Below, piece after piece: positions 8,584 to 17,076 of a stretch of 64,000 bases of DNA. Numbering within the stretch: position 1 is the stretch's first letter; each line of letters opens with the position of its first letter. Source of the DNA: Arthrobacter sp. Soil763. GTDB lineage: Bacteria; Actinomycetota; Actinomycetes; Actinomycetales; Micrococcaceae. A model generated the notes under the pieces. It saw only the letters and a list, made by a program, of their open reading frames with translations, was not told where the DNA came from and did not search any database. The DNA lies in contig NZ_LMSH01000002.1 of NCBI RefSeq assembly GCF_001428365.1, positions 1,261,505 through 1,325,504 on the forward strand, given 5' to 3'. The translations under genes were made by a program, and so were the position numbers.

Positions 8584-9837
8584 GTGACTGAGATCCGCAC
8601 ACCCTCGCCTCGGCGCGGAACCAACCTCCCACGCATGGGCGACTTCAACCTCACCGTCATCCTGGACGCGATCCGAAGGGCCCCGGGCGGGCTGAGCCGC
8701 GTCGAGCTCGCACAGATGGTCGGCCTGTCGCCGCAAACCATCTCCAATATCTCCCGCCGCCTGCTGGACCAGAACCTGATCGTGGAAGCCGGCAAGGAAG
8801 GCTCCGGGCCCGGGAAGCCGCGCACCATGCTCCGGCTCAACCCGGGTGGGATGTACGCCGTCGGCGTCCACCTCGATCCCGCCGTGCTCACCTTTGTGGT
8901 GCTGGACCTCGTCGGCGCCGTGGTCAAACATTCCCGGCTCAAAACCCCTTCCAGCACGGACCCGGAATCGATCATCGGCACCATCGCGGACGAAATCCGG
9001 CAGCTGATCCAGGACTCCGGCGTCGATCCGGCCAAGGTGGCCGGGCTGGGCGTGGCGTCGCCGGGGCCGATCGACCTCGGCGAAGGCGCCGTGGTGGATC
9101 CACCGCTGCTGCCGGGGTGGGACCGGGTGCGGTTACGCGACACCCTTGCCGAGGCGACCGGCCTGTCCACGCTGCTGGACAAGGACGTCACCAGCGCCGC
9201 GGTCGCCGAGACCTGGGCCGGCGGCCCCAGTGGCGCCGGCAGTTTCGTCTTCATGTACATGGGCACCGGCATCGGCTGCGGCGTGGTGATCAACGACGAG
9301 GTCATCCGCGGGACTTCGGGCAACGCCGGCGAAATCGGCCATATCATCGTGGACCCGGACGGTCCGCTCTGCGACTGCGGCCAACGCGGCTGCGTCAAGT
9401 CATCCGCCATCCCGCAGGTCCTCGTGGCGCAGGCCGAGGCGGCCGGGGTGCTGGACGGTTCCCGGGGCGACCGCAGCGCGCCCGCCGTGCAGGAAAGCTT
9501 CGCCGAACTCTGTGCCCTGGCCTACGGCGGCAACGAGACAGCCGTCGAGATCATCAGGAAATCCGCGGTGCTGGTCGGCAGGGCCGTTTCCGCGGTGGCC
9601 AATGCCCTGGACGTGGACCGCGTCGTCTTCGGCGGCCCGTTCTGGACCTGCCTCTCGCCCGCCTACCTGGAGATGCTTCCCGAACTGGTGGGCCGCAACA
9701 GCGCCACCGGGAAGATCCATGGCATCGAGGTCGTCGGCACCGGCGTGGGGGAGGACGTGGGCGCCGTGGGTGCGGCCTGCCTGGTGCTCGAACACACGCT
9801 GGCACCCCGCTCGCAGCGCCTTCTGCTCGAAGGCTAG
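8584..9837 (+). CDS. ROK family transcriptional regulator
   Basis: 417 residues. An N-terminal winged helix-turn-helix (about 20-75, GGLSRVELAQMVGLSPQTIS) precedes a ROK sugar-kinase-like domain. The structural zinc motif CDCGQRGC (about 263-270), the GEIGH motif and a GTGIGCGVVI loop are present. The usual ENDANAAALGE signature appears as DKDVTSAAVAE: the catalytic-base aspartate is kept but the neighbouring asparagine is lost, so it may act only as a sugar-sensing repressor. No sugar transporter or catabolic gene is adjacent, so its target is not evident here. The start is GTG at 8584. Confidence 0.88.
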   Translation: MTEIRTPSPRRGTNLPRMGDFNLTVILDAIRRAPGGLSRVELAQMVGLSPQTISNISRRLLDQNLIVEAGKEGSGPGKPRTMLRLNPGGMYAVGVHLDPAVLTFVVLDLVGAVVKHSRLKTPSSTDPESIIGTIADEIRQLIQDSGVDPAKVAGLGVASPGPIDLGEGAVVDPPLLPGWDRVRLRDTLAEATGLSTLLDKDVTSAAVAETWAGGPSGAGSFVFMYMGTGIGCGVVINDEVIRGTSGNAGEIGHIIVDPDGPLCDCGQRGCVKSSAIPQVLVAQAEAAGVLDGSRGDRSAPAVQESFAELCALAYGGNETAVEIIRKSAVLVGRAVSAVANALDVDRVVFGGPFWTCLSPAYLEMLPELVGRNSATGKIHGIEVVGTGVGEDVGAVGAACLVLEHTLAPRSQRLLLEG

Positions 9838-9865
9838 GCGCGCCGGCCTTGCGGGGCTCCGGACG

Positions 9866-10063
9866 CTAGTCGATGTCCTCGATGACGGTCCCGAACGGGA
9901 TCGTGTCGTCGAGGTGCGCCTGGTGGTCGTGAGGGTGGACGACCACCCGGACGCCGTGCCGGCCGTCCGCCGCGGACTGCATCAAAATGGGCCGCACGGT
10001 GTTGACGAGGCTCTCGCTCTTGCCGGCGAGATACTCCTGGTAACTGGCTGGAAGCTGGATCAT
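9866..10063 (-). CDS. Small conserved hypothetical protein (65 aa)
   Basis: 65 residues from the ATG at 10063 (MIQLPASYQEYLAGKSESLVN). It contains a basic/histidine segment HGVRVVVHPHDHQAH and ends in an acidic FGTVIEDID. No known domain is recognised. It is convergent with the ROK gene, 28 bases away. The composition is protein-like, with GC-rich third positions, and this supports it being real. A longer frame to 10174 is open, but its extra residues look non-coding. Confidence 0.6.
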   Translation of the reverse strand: MIQLPASYQEYLAGKSESLVNTVRPILMQSAADGRHGVRVVVHPHDHQAHLDDTIPFGTVIEDID

Positions 10064-10508
10064 GTGCACAGGATAGACCCGCACCGGCGGCCTGGGGAGG
10101 GCCCTTCCGCACTGAGCATCATGCCTTGCCCCGGCGTCCCAGGTGGAGTTCTGGCGAAGAATATTCAACGACACGTGCCTTCCTGACGTAAAACCGCGTC
10201 TTAATTCGGCGGTCGGCTTGTGCGCCCCTTCCTGATCCGCCTAGAGTCGTAGCCAAGTTACTTCCGTAACGTGTCAGCGATCCTCCGCTGCGGGCCGGCC
10301 ACCGGAACCATCCGGCGCCGCCCAGGAGGGTGTGGGTGCCCCCATGTGGGCCTGACATTTGCTCACGGACAGCTTCCCCCCAGGCGTACCAGTCGCGGCT
10401 GCGTCCTGCCGAAGTTCCCTCCGTGTTCCCCAAACTCACCTCATTGGCGGCAGTGCCGGCCGGATCGCCGGCCGAGCTGGCGGCGATGACCCACAGCCAA
10501 GGACGCAA
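10064..10508 (+). other. 445-base intergenic region and metF leader
   Basis: No convincing gene is seen. The left part (10064-10260) should carry the promoters of the minus-strand small gene and of metF; an AT-richer patch lies at 10150-10260. The right part (10272-10357) holds nested inverted repeats listed separately. From 10360 to 10508 the sequence is GC-rich, and I find no further motif. Confidence 0.6.
10272..10357 (+). promoter_or_regulatory. Candidate structured RNA leader of metF, class unknown
   Basis: Nested pairings enclose an 86-base domain about 150 bases before metF. The closing stem is TGTCAG (10272-10277) with CTGACA (10352-10357). Inside it CCTCC (10282-10286) pairs with GGAGG (10325-10329), and a TGGG-TGCC-CCCA hairpin lies at 10333-10344. 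GC-rich palindromic pieces fill the centre. The position suggests control of methionine synthesis. The GGGTGCCCC segment faintly recalls SAM-IV riboswitches, but I could not align the conserved core to SAM-I, SAM-IV, SAH or cobalamin classes. Confidence 0.4.
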
Positions 10509-11489
10509 ATGTCACCTCCAAGCCTTATCGACGCACATCCCCATCCGGCCGCCACGGCGCCTGTCGCCCTGTCCTACGAACTCTTCCCGCCGCGCTCACC
10601 CGCGGCTGCGGAGTCGCTCTGGACCACTATCGGTGAACTCGAGACGACCAATCCCGACTATGTGTCCGTGACCTACGGCGCCAGCGGCTCCAACCGCGGC
10701 ACCGCCGTCGAACTGATCAACCGGCTCGTCCAGGAAACCACCCTGCGGCCGCTGGCGCACCTGACCTGCGTCGGCAACACCCCGCAGCAACTGGCCGGCG
10801 TCATCGCCGAACTGCTCGACGTCGGCGTCCGCGGCATCCTGGCCCTCCGCGGGGACCAGCCCAAGGACGGAACCGAGCCGGCCCAGGGGTCCCTGCGCTA
10901 CGCCCAGGACCTGATCGAGCTGATCCGCCGCGTCGAACAGCGCCGCTCGGCCCTGCTCTGTGCGGGCAAAGTCGCGGTCGGCGTCGCCGCCTACCCGTCC
11001 CGGCACCCGGAATCGCCCAGCGAGGCGCACGACGTCGAGGTGCTGCTCGCCAAGCAGCGCTCCGGCGCAGACTTCGCCATCACGCAGGTGTTCTTCCACC
11101 CGGGCCAGTACGAGCAGCTGCTGGCCAGGGCCCGCCGGGCCGGCGTCACCATCCCGATCATCCCCGGCGTCATGCCGCTGACCAGCGTCCGTCGGCTGAC
11201 CCGGCTGGGCGAGCTGACCGGCGTCGAACCGGCACCGGAACTGCTCGAACGGCTCGCTGCCGCCGACACGGACGCCGAACGCAACCGGATCGGAGTCGCC
11301 GCCACCGTGGACCTCGCCAACGCCGCGCTCGACGCCGGCGCCCCCGGCCTGCACCTCTACACCTTCAACGAGCACGCCAGCGCCCTCGACGTGCTGGACC
11401 GGCTCGCGCTGCCCAGGCCGGGCGCCCGGCCCGGCCCCCGCCGGAGCGCCGCGCCGCGAGGCGGCACCGAGCGCCGCCTCGCCAGCTGA
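10509..11489 (+). CDS. metF: Methylenetetrahydrofolate reductase (MetF)
   Basis: Reduces 5,10-methylene-THF to 5-methyl-THF, the methyl donor used by the adjacent MetE. The 326-residue protein is a flavin-dependent TIM barrel. The N-terminal catalytic-glutamate motif appears as SYELFPPRS, followed by VSVTYGASGSNRG, HLTCVGN, LRGDQP and the C-terminal GLHLYTFN. The ATG at 10509 fits the family start; an open frame upstream runs through leader sequence and is not protein-like. metE starts 26 bases downstream, so the two form a methionine operon. Confidence 0.95.
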   Translation: MSPPSLIDAHPHPAATAPVALSYELFPPRSPAAAESLWTTIGELETTNPDYVSVTYGASGSNRGTAVELINRLVQETTLRPLAHLTCVGNTPQQLAGVIAELLDVGVRGILALRGDQPKDGTEPAQGSLRYAQDLIELIRRVEQRRSALLCAGKVAVGVAAYPSRHPESPSEAHDVEVLLAKQRSGADFAITQVFFHPGQYEQLLARARRAGVTIPIIPGVMPLTSVRRLTRLGELTGVEPAPELLERLAAADTDAERNRIGVAATVDLANAALDAGAPGLHLYTFNEHASALDVLDRLALPRPGARPGPRRSAAPRGGTERRLAS

Positions 11490-11515
11490 CATTCACCACC
11501 ACCCAAGGACCTGCC

Positions 11516-13849
11516 ATGACTGCACAGCACGCCACCCCCTTCCCGTCCGCCTCGATCCTCGGCTACCCCCGGATCGGCCGCCGCCGCGAACTCAAAAAGG
11601 CCGTCGAAGCCTACTGGGCCGGCCGGATCGACGCCGCCGCCCTGGACACGGCCGCCAAACAGATCCAGCTCGGAACCGCCCGCCGGCTCCAGGAGCTCGG
11701 CTTGACCGAGCCCGCCGCCATCCCCGGCACCTTCTCCTACTACGACCAGGTGCTGGACGCCGCCGCCCACCTCGGCGCCGTCCCCGCCCGCTTCGGCAAC
11801 CTCCTGGACGCGGACGGCCAGCTCGGCATCGAGGGCTACTTCACCCTGGCCCGCGGCACCAAGGACCAGCCGCCGCTGGAAATGACCAAGTGGTTCGACA
11901 CCAACTACCACTACCTCGTCCCGGAGATCGGCCCGGAAACCCGCTTCACGCCGGCTTCCTCCCGGATCGTCGAAGAGTTCGAATACGCCCTCGCCAACGG
12001 CGTGGAGACCCGCCCGTACCTCGTCGGACCCGTCACCTTCCTGCTGCTGAGCAAGGCCTCCGACGACGCCCCGGCCGGCTTCGACCCGCTCTCCCGGCTC
12101 GAGGACGTCCTGCCGGTCTACACCGCGCTGCTGGAGAAGCTCGCGGCAGCCGGGGCGGCCTGGATCCAGCTCGACGAACCCGCCCTCGTCGCCGACCACG
12201 CCGCCCCGGCCGGGCACATCCAGGCCGCGGCCGCCCGCGCCTACGAGGTCCTCGCCGCCGCGGCACGCCGGCCGCAGCTCTTCGTCTCCACCCCCTACGG
12301 CTCACTCGACGGCCAGCTCGGCACCCTCGCCGCGACCGGCATCGACGCCCTGCACCTGGATGTCTTCAAGGGCCAGGTACCCTCCGCCGCCGCACTGGCG
12401 GCGCTGGGGAACACGACCCTCGTCGCCGGCGTCGTGGACGGGCACAACATCTGGCGTAACGACCTTGGCGCCTCGGCGGCGAAAATCGCCGAGCTCCGGC
12501 AGTCCGCCGCCCGGCTCGCCGTGAGCACCTCCACCTCCACACAGCACGTCCCGCACGACGTCGACGAGGAGACCCAGCTCTCCGCGCAGCTGCGCAGCTG
12601 GCTGGCCTTCGCCGACCAGAAAACCGTGGAAGTGGTCACCCTCGCCGGGCTGCTGACCGATCCGGCCTCCGTGCAGCCGGCCATCGAGGAGGCGGCGGCC
12701 GTCATCGCCTCCCGCGCCGCCGCCGAAGGGGTCCGCCGCGCCGGCGTCCGCCGCCGCACGGCGGCCCTGACCGAGGCCGACTTCAGCCGCTCCGACTACG
12801 GCATCCGCGAAGCCGCCCAGGCGGCGGCGCTGCAGCTGCCCCCGCTGCCCACCACCACTATCGGTTCCTTCCCGCAGACGGCCGACATCCGCACCGCCCG
12901 GGCCCGGGCAGCCAAGGGCGAACTCAGCACCGGGCAGTACGAGCAGCTCATGAAGGACGAGATCAAGCGCGTGGTCGGGCTGCAGGAAGAACTCGGCTTC
13001 GACGTCCTGGTCCACGGTGAGCCCGAGCGCAACGACATGGTGCAGTACTTCGCGGAGAACCTCGAGGGCTTCGATGTCACCGTGCACGGCTGGGTCCAGT
13101 CCTACGGCTCGCGCTGCACCCGGCCCTCCATCCTCTGGGGCGACGTCACCCGCAGCGCCCCGATCACGGTGGAATGGGCCCGCTACGCGCAGTCGCTGAC
13201 CAACAAGCCGATGAAGGGCATGCTCACCGGTCCGGTCACCATCCTGGCCTGGTCCTTCGTCCGCGACGACCAGCCGCTGGGGGAGACCGCCAACCAGGTG
13301 GCGCTGGCCCTCCGGGACGAAATTGCGGACCTGGAAGCCGCCGGAATCAGCATCATCCAGGTCGACGAGCCGGCGCTGCGTGAGCTCCTGCCGCTGCGCC
13401 GCGCCGACCAGGCCGCCTACCTGGACTGGTCCGTCAGGTCGTTCCGCCTCGCCACCGCGGGCGCCGCGGACGCCACCCAGATCCACACCCACCTGTGCTA
13501 CTCCGAGTTCGGCGCCATCATCGACGCGATCGACGGCCTCAATGCCGACGTGACCTCCATCGAGGCGGCCCGCTCCCGCATGGAGGTGGTGCACGACCTC
13601 GAGGCGCACGGCTTCGGCCGCGGCGTGGGCCCGGGCGTCTATGACATCCACTCGCCCCGTGTCCCGGCGGAGCAGGAAGTCACCGAACTGCTCAGCACCG
13701 CGGTCAGGCATGTCCCGTCCCGCCAGCTTTGGGTCAACCCGGACTGCGGCCTCAAGACCCGCGGTTACGCCGAGACCGAGGCATCGCTGCGGCACCTGGT
13801 CGGCGCGGCGCGGACGGTCCGGACCGGACTGCTCGAAGCCGCTGTCTAG
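11516..13849 (+). CDS. metE: Cobalamin-independent methionine synthase (MetE)
   Basis: Transfers the methyl group of 5-methyl-THF-triglutamate to homocysteine without B12. The 777-residue protein has the expected two barrels. The N-terminal barrel begins ILGYPRIGRRRELKKA. The C-terminal barrel carries the zinc site: His659 and Cys661 in IHTHLCYSEF and Cys744 in NPDCGLKTRG, with a glutamate in IEAARSRMEV. It lies 26 bases after metF. A strong hairpin closes the unit at 13882-13925. No B12 riboswitch is visible directly upstream. Assignment is secure. Confidence 0.97.
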   Translation: MTAQHATPFPSASILGYPRIGRRRELKKAVEAYWAGRIDAAALDTAAKQIQLGTARRLQELGLTEPAAIPGTFSYYDQVLDAAAHLGAVPARFGNLLDADGQLGIEGYFTLARGTKDQPPLEMTKWFDTNYHYLVPEIGPETRFTPASSRIVEEFEYALANGVETRPYLVGPVTFLLLSKASDDAPAGFDPLSRLEDVLPVYTALLEKLAAAGAAWIQLDEPALVADHAAPAGHIQAAAARAYEVLAAAARRPQLFVSTPYGSLDGQLGTLAATGIDALHLDVFKGQVPSAAALAALGNTTLVAGVVDGHNIWRNDLGASAAKIAELRQSAARLAVSTSTSTQHVPHDVDEETQLSAQLRSWLAFADQKTVEVVTLAGLLTDPASVQPAIEEAAAVIASRAAAEGVRRAGVRRRTAALTEADFSRSDYGIREAAQAAALQLPPLPTTTIGSFPQTADIRTARARAAKGELSTGQYEQLMKDEIKRVVGLQEELGFDVLVHGEPERNDMVQYFAENLEGFDVTVHGWVQSYGSRCTRPSILWGDVTRSAPITVEWARYAQSLTNKPMKGMLTGPVTILAWSFVRDDQPLGETANQVALALRDEIADLEAAGISIIQVDEPALRELLPLRRADQAAYLDWSVRSFRLATAGAADATQIHTHLCYSEFGAIIDAIDGLNADVTSIEAARSRMEVVHDLEAHGFGRGVGPGVYDIHSPRVPAEQEVTELLSTAVRHVPSRQLWVNPDCGLKTRGYAETEASLRHLVGAARTVRTGLLEAAV

Positions 13850-13876
13850 CCCCCGGCCGGACAGGCAGGCCGAGTG

Positions 13877-13925
13877 AAAAAACGACGGCGGCCGGCCACC
13901 TACCTGGGTGGCCGGCCGCCGTCGT
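13877..13925. terminator. Bidirectional terminator between metE and DUF2004 gene
   Basis: A 19-bp perfect stem (13882-13900 with 13907-13925) has a TACCTG loop. Six A residues (13877-13882) precede it on the plus strand, giving a U-tract for transcripts arriving from the minus-strand gene; the plus-strand side has a weaker T content. It sits between convergent genes. Confidence 0.85.
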
Positions 13926-13940
13926 GCGTTCCGCTCAGCT

Positions 13941-14447
13941 TCAGGATTCCCAGAGAATCTCGTCGTCGACGACGCCGTCCTCGTCCGCGGAGGCCACCAG
14001 GACCTCGTCGGTGAAGTGTGCGCCCAGGGTGAAGTCCAGGACGAAGTAGCGCTCCGGCTGGCCGGGGAAGATGCCCACGTGGCCGAGCTTCAACGCCTTG
14101 AGGAAGACCTGGTTGGTCAACTGCGCCTTGTCCTCGACGCCGAAGACCTGCTTGAGATGCTCGGGCTTGAGGGCGTTGCAGTGGAAGCGAAGGTACTCCT
14201 GCGGGCTGGTGCCCTCCTGGTCCAGTTCCTCGGCGATCATCTCGCGGACCTGGTCCACCAGTTCCGGCAGGAACCGCAGCCGGTAGTCGACCTTGTGCAG
14301 GGCCGCCTCGTCGAAGTGGTCATGGGCGTTGACATTGAGGTCAAGCTCCAGGGGCTGGCCGTCAAGTTCGTGCTTCGCAGCGAAATTATGGTCACGACCG
14401 TGGTTGAGCTCGATCTCTCCAAAGTGCCGGCTTGCTACCTTGCTCAT
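13941..14447 (-). CDS. DUF2004-type conserved hypothetical protein
   Basis: 168 residues starting MSKVASRHFGEIELNHG. It is rich in acidic residues, with an alpha/beta pattern and the segments LELDLNVNAHDHFDEAAL, ALHKVDYRLRFLPELVDQV and FVLDFTLGAHFTDEVLVAS. I recognise this as the DUF2004 family of small cytosolic proteins of unknown role. The ATG at 14447 is preferred because the upstream extension of the open frame is antisense to the neighbouring aldehyde dehydrogenase gene. It is divergent from that gene across 99 bases, which must hold both promoters. Confidence 0.8.
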   Translation of the reverse strand: MSKVASRHFGEIELNHGRDHNFAAKHELDGQPLELDLNVNAHDHFDEAALHKVDYRLRFLPELVDQVREMIAEELDQEGTSPQEYLRFHCNALKPEHLKQVFGVEDKAQLTNQVFLKALKLGHVGIFPGQPERYFVLDFTLGAHFTDEVLVASADEDGVVDDEILWES

Positions 14448-14546
14448 GACTTCAACATAGTCCTCAATCCCGCGCCGTTCCACCATCCGGCGGCAATTGT
14501 GCGGTGCCGCCGCCGGAGAGGCTCTCCCGGCGGGTAGATTGAACGG

Positions 14547-15944
14547 ATGCACACCGTAGCCGCCGCCGTCGCCCGCGCCCGCGAAGTTTTTGACAGCGGA
14601 ACCACCCGTCCGCTCGCCTGGCGCCTCGAGCAACTCGGCAACCTGCGCCGGATGCTGGTTGAGCGCCGCGGCGAATTCGCCGCCGCTCTCGCCGGTGACC
14701 TGGGCAAGCACGAGACCGAGGCCCAGCTGACCGAAATCGGCTTCGTGACCGCCGAGGCCGCGCACCTGGAGAAGCACCTGGCCGCCTGGCTCAAGCCCAG
14801 GCCGGTCTCCGTCCCGCTGGCCGTCCAGCCGGCCAAGGCCTGGACCGAGCTGACCCCGCTGGGCGTGGTGCTCGTGATCGGGCCGTGGAACTACCCGCTG
14901 CAGCTGCTGCTGGCGCCGCTGGCCGGCGCCCTCGCCGCCGGCAACACGGCGGTGCTCAAACCCAGCGAACACGCCCCCGCCACCTCTGCCGCCCTGGCCC
15001 GCTGGATCCCGGAGTACCTTCCCGGCGCAGCCGAGGTCATTGAAGGCGGCATCCCCGAGACCACGGCCCTGCTGGAAATGCGCTTTGACCATATCTTCTT
15101 CACCGGCGGGGAAGCCGCGGCGAAGGTGGTGCTGCGGGCCGCGGCCGAACACCTGACGCCGGTCACGCTGGAACTGGGCGGCAAGTCACCGGCGTACGTG
15201 GACTCCACCGCGGACCTGGCCAAGACGGCGAAGCGGCTGGCCTGGGGACGGTTCATGAACGCGGGCCAGACCTGTGTGGCACCGGACTACGTCCTGGCCA
15301 CCGAAGAGGTGCTGGAACCGTTGCAGCGTGAGCTGGTCAAGGCGATCACGGCGCTTTTCGGCAGCGACCCGGCGCGGAGCGACTCCTACGGCCGGATCGT
15401 CAATGACCGGCACTTCGAGCGGGTCGCCGCGCTCGCGGACGGCAGCACGGTGGTCCACGGCGGCGGACGGAACGCCGCCAGCCGGTACTTCGCCCCGAGC
15501 CTGCTGCGGCCCGCGCCGGGCGACGCGGTGATGGGGGAGGAGATCTTCGGACCGCTGCTGCCGCTGGTTCCGGTCAGCGGGCAGGCGGAGGCGATCCGGA
15601 TGATCAACGCCGGCGCCAAGCCGCTGGCGCTCTACGTCTTCAGCAACGACCCCGGCACGCGCCAGGCGTTCTCCGAGGAGACCTCCTCCGGGGCGCTCTG
15701 CTTCGACGTTCCGGCGGCGCACCTGAGCGTTCCGGGGCTGCCGTTCGGCGGGGTGGGCAACAGCGGCATGGGCGCCTACCACGGGGAACACTCGGTGCGG
15801 ACCTTCTCCCACGAACGCTCCACCCTGTCCAAACCGTCCTGGCCGGACACCCTGGAACTGATCTATCCGCCGTATACGAAGGCCAAGCACCGGCTCATCA
15901 GCGCCCTCGTCGCGCCCGCCGGGAAACTGCGGCGCCGCTCCTGA
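14547..15944 (+). CDS. Aldehyde dehydrogenase family protein (class 3-like)
   Basis: NAD(P)-dependent oxidation of an aldehyde to an acid. The 465-residue protein is of the shorter class-3/fatty-aldehyde type: GPWNYPLQLLLAPLAGALAAGN, LELGGKSPAYVD with the general-base glutamate, and MNAGQTCVAPDYVL with the catalytic Cys243. The late motif EEIFGPLLPLVPV is intact. Class-3 enzymes act on medium and long fatty or aromatic aldehydes; the actual substrate cannot be read here. The LysR gene follows on the opposite strand 28 bases away and is convergent, so linked regulation is not implied. Confidence 0.9.
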   Translation: MHTVAAAVARAREVFDSGTTRPLAWRLEQLGNLRRMLVERRGEFAAALAGDLGKHETEAQLTEIGFVTAEAAHLEKHLAAWLKPRPVSVPLAVQPAKAWTELTPLGVVLVIGPWNYPLQLLLAPLAGALAAGNTAVLKPSEHAPATSAALARWIPEYLPGAAEVIEGGIPETTALLEMRFDHIFFTGGEAAAKVVLRAAAEHLTPVTLELGGKSPAYVDSTADLAKTAKRLAWGRFMNAGQTCVAPDYVLATEEVLEPLQRELVKAITALFGSDPARSDSYGRIVNDRHFERVAALADGSTVVHGGGRNAASRYFAPSLLRPAPGDAVMGEEIFGPLLPLVPVSGQAEAIRMINAGAKPLALYVFSNDPGTRQAFSEETSSGALCFDVPAAHLSVPGLPFGGVGNSGMGAYHGEHSVRTFSHERSTLSKPSWPDTLELIYPPYTKAKHRLISALVAPAGKLRRRS

Positions 15945-15972
15945 GGTCCGGCCCTAACAACCGCTCCTGCGC

Positions 15973-16893
15973 CTAGTCCCGGCGCGTCGTTCCCAGCTTC
16001 TGCAGCGTGTCGGCCAGCAGTTCCACGAACAACTGCACCTGCGCCGTCTGCTTCTCCTTCGGCAGGAGCGCAAAGACGTTGCGGGCCAGCCGGATCTCCG
16101 GGACGTCCAGCACCACGACGCCGTCGGGCCGGTGCAGCAGCGCCAATTCGGGAACCAGTGCCGCGCCAAGCCCCGCGGCGGCCATCTCCAGGCTGGCGTG
16201 GAAGTCATCGCTGTACGCCACCACCCGCGGGTGCAGGTTGCAGCCGGCGAAGAGCCGCTCGATCACGGTGGCATCGGAGGTGCCGGGGTGGTGCATGATC
16301 CAGGGCATGTCGGAGAGATGGTCGGCGGCCACCCGGGCGTCCGCGCCGATGCCCCACGCCGCGGGCAGCACCACCCGGAAGTCGTCGTCGCCGATCCACT
16401 GCCGGTTGATGGTGTGGGGCCACGCCAGGCCCGACTGGCCCACTTGGTAGACCAGGGCGACGTCGAGCTCGCCGCCGGTGCGCAGCCCCTGGATGGTCTG
16501 GCCGGGCTCCGCCACGGAGACCCGCAGTTCGATGCCGAGTTTCTTCCACGCCGGGTTCTGCAGGATCCGGGGCAGCACGTACGTGGCCAGGGACGGGAAG
16601 ATGCCCAGCCGCAGTTCTTGGCTGGCGCTGTCGTGGGTCCGTGCGGCCGCCGCCATCAGGGCGTCGATATCGGTCAGCACCTTGGCGGCGTGCCGGGTCA
16701 TGACGACGGCGGCTTCCGTGGGCTGGATGCTGCGGGCTGAGCGCTGGAACAGCTCCACCCCGGTGTCCCGCTCCAGGGCGGACATCTGCTGTGACACCGC
16801 CGAGGCCGTGTAACCGAGCCGGGATGCGGCCGCCGTGAACGAGCCCAGCCGTACCACTTCCACCAGCGTTCGCAGGTGCACGGGGTTGATCAA
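15973..16893 (-). CDS. LysR-family transcriptional regulator
   Basis: 306 residues. The N-terminal winged helix (HLRTLVEVVRLGSFTAAASR, then LGYTASAVSQQMSALER) is typical LysR, followed by a periplasmic-binding-like effector domain (about 95-300). The start is taken as TTG at 16893 (encoding INPVHLRTLVEV after Met), with AAGGACGG upstream; an ATG at 16965 adds 24 residues not usual in the family. It diverges from the FAD oxidoreductase-led lipid operon across 183 bases. LysR proteins often regulate the divergent gene, so control of that operon is plausible but unproven. Confidence 0.88.
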   Translation of the reverse strand: MINPVHLRTLVEVVRLGSFTAAASRLGYTASAVSQQMSALERDTGVELFQRSARSIQPTEAAVVMTRHAAKVLTDIDALMAAAARTHDSASQELRLGIFPSLATYVLPRILQNPAWKKLGIELRVSVAEPGQTIQGLRTGGELDVALVYQVGQSGLAWPHTINRQWIGDDDFRVVLPAAWGIGADARVAADHLSDMPWIMHHPGTSDATVIERLFAGCNLHPRVVAYSDDFHASLEMAAAGLGAALVPELALLHRPDGVVVLDVPEIRLARNVFALLPKEKQTAQVQLFVELLADTLQKLGTTRRD

Positions 16894-17076
16894 GGGCCGT
16901 CCTTCGGGGTTGTGCGTCGGTGCTTCGGTGGGGCGGAAGCGGAATCCGGCTTCATTCTGGCACATTGGGTTTCAAGCGGCCGCCGAAAATTTACACTCAT
17001 CCGGCCGCCCCGCGGTGACGAATTGCCCATACGACGGTCCATCAGGACAATTCAGGCAAGGCAACAGGAGCAGACA

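Noticed and set aside
10272..10357. metF leader as a SAM-I, SAM-IV or cobalamin riboswitch
   Set aside because: Only isolated words such as GGGTGCCCC and CCGGAACC agree; the conserved cores could not be aligned, so no class was named.
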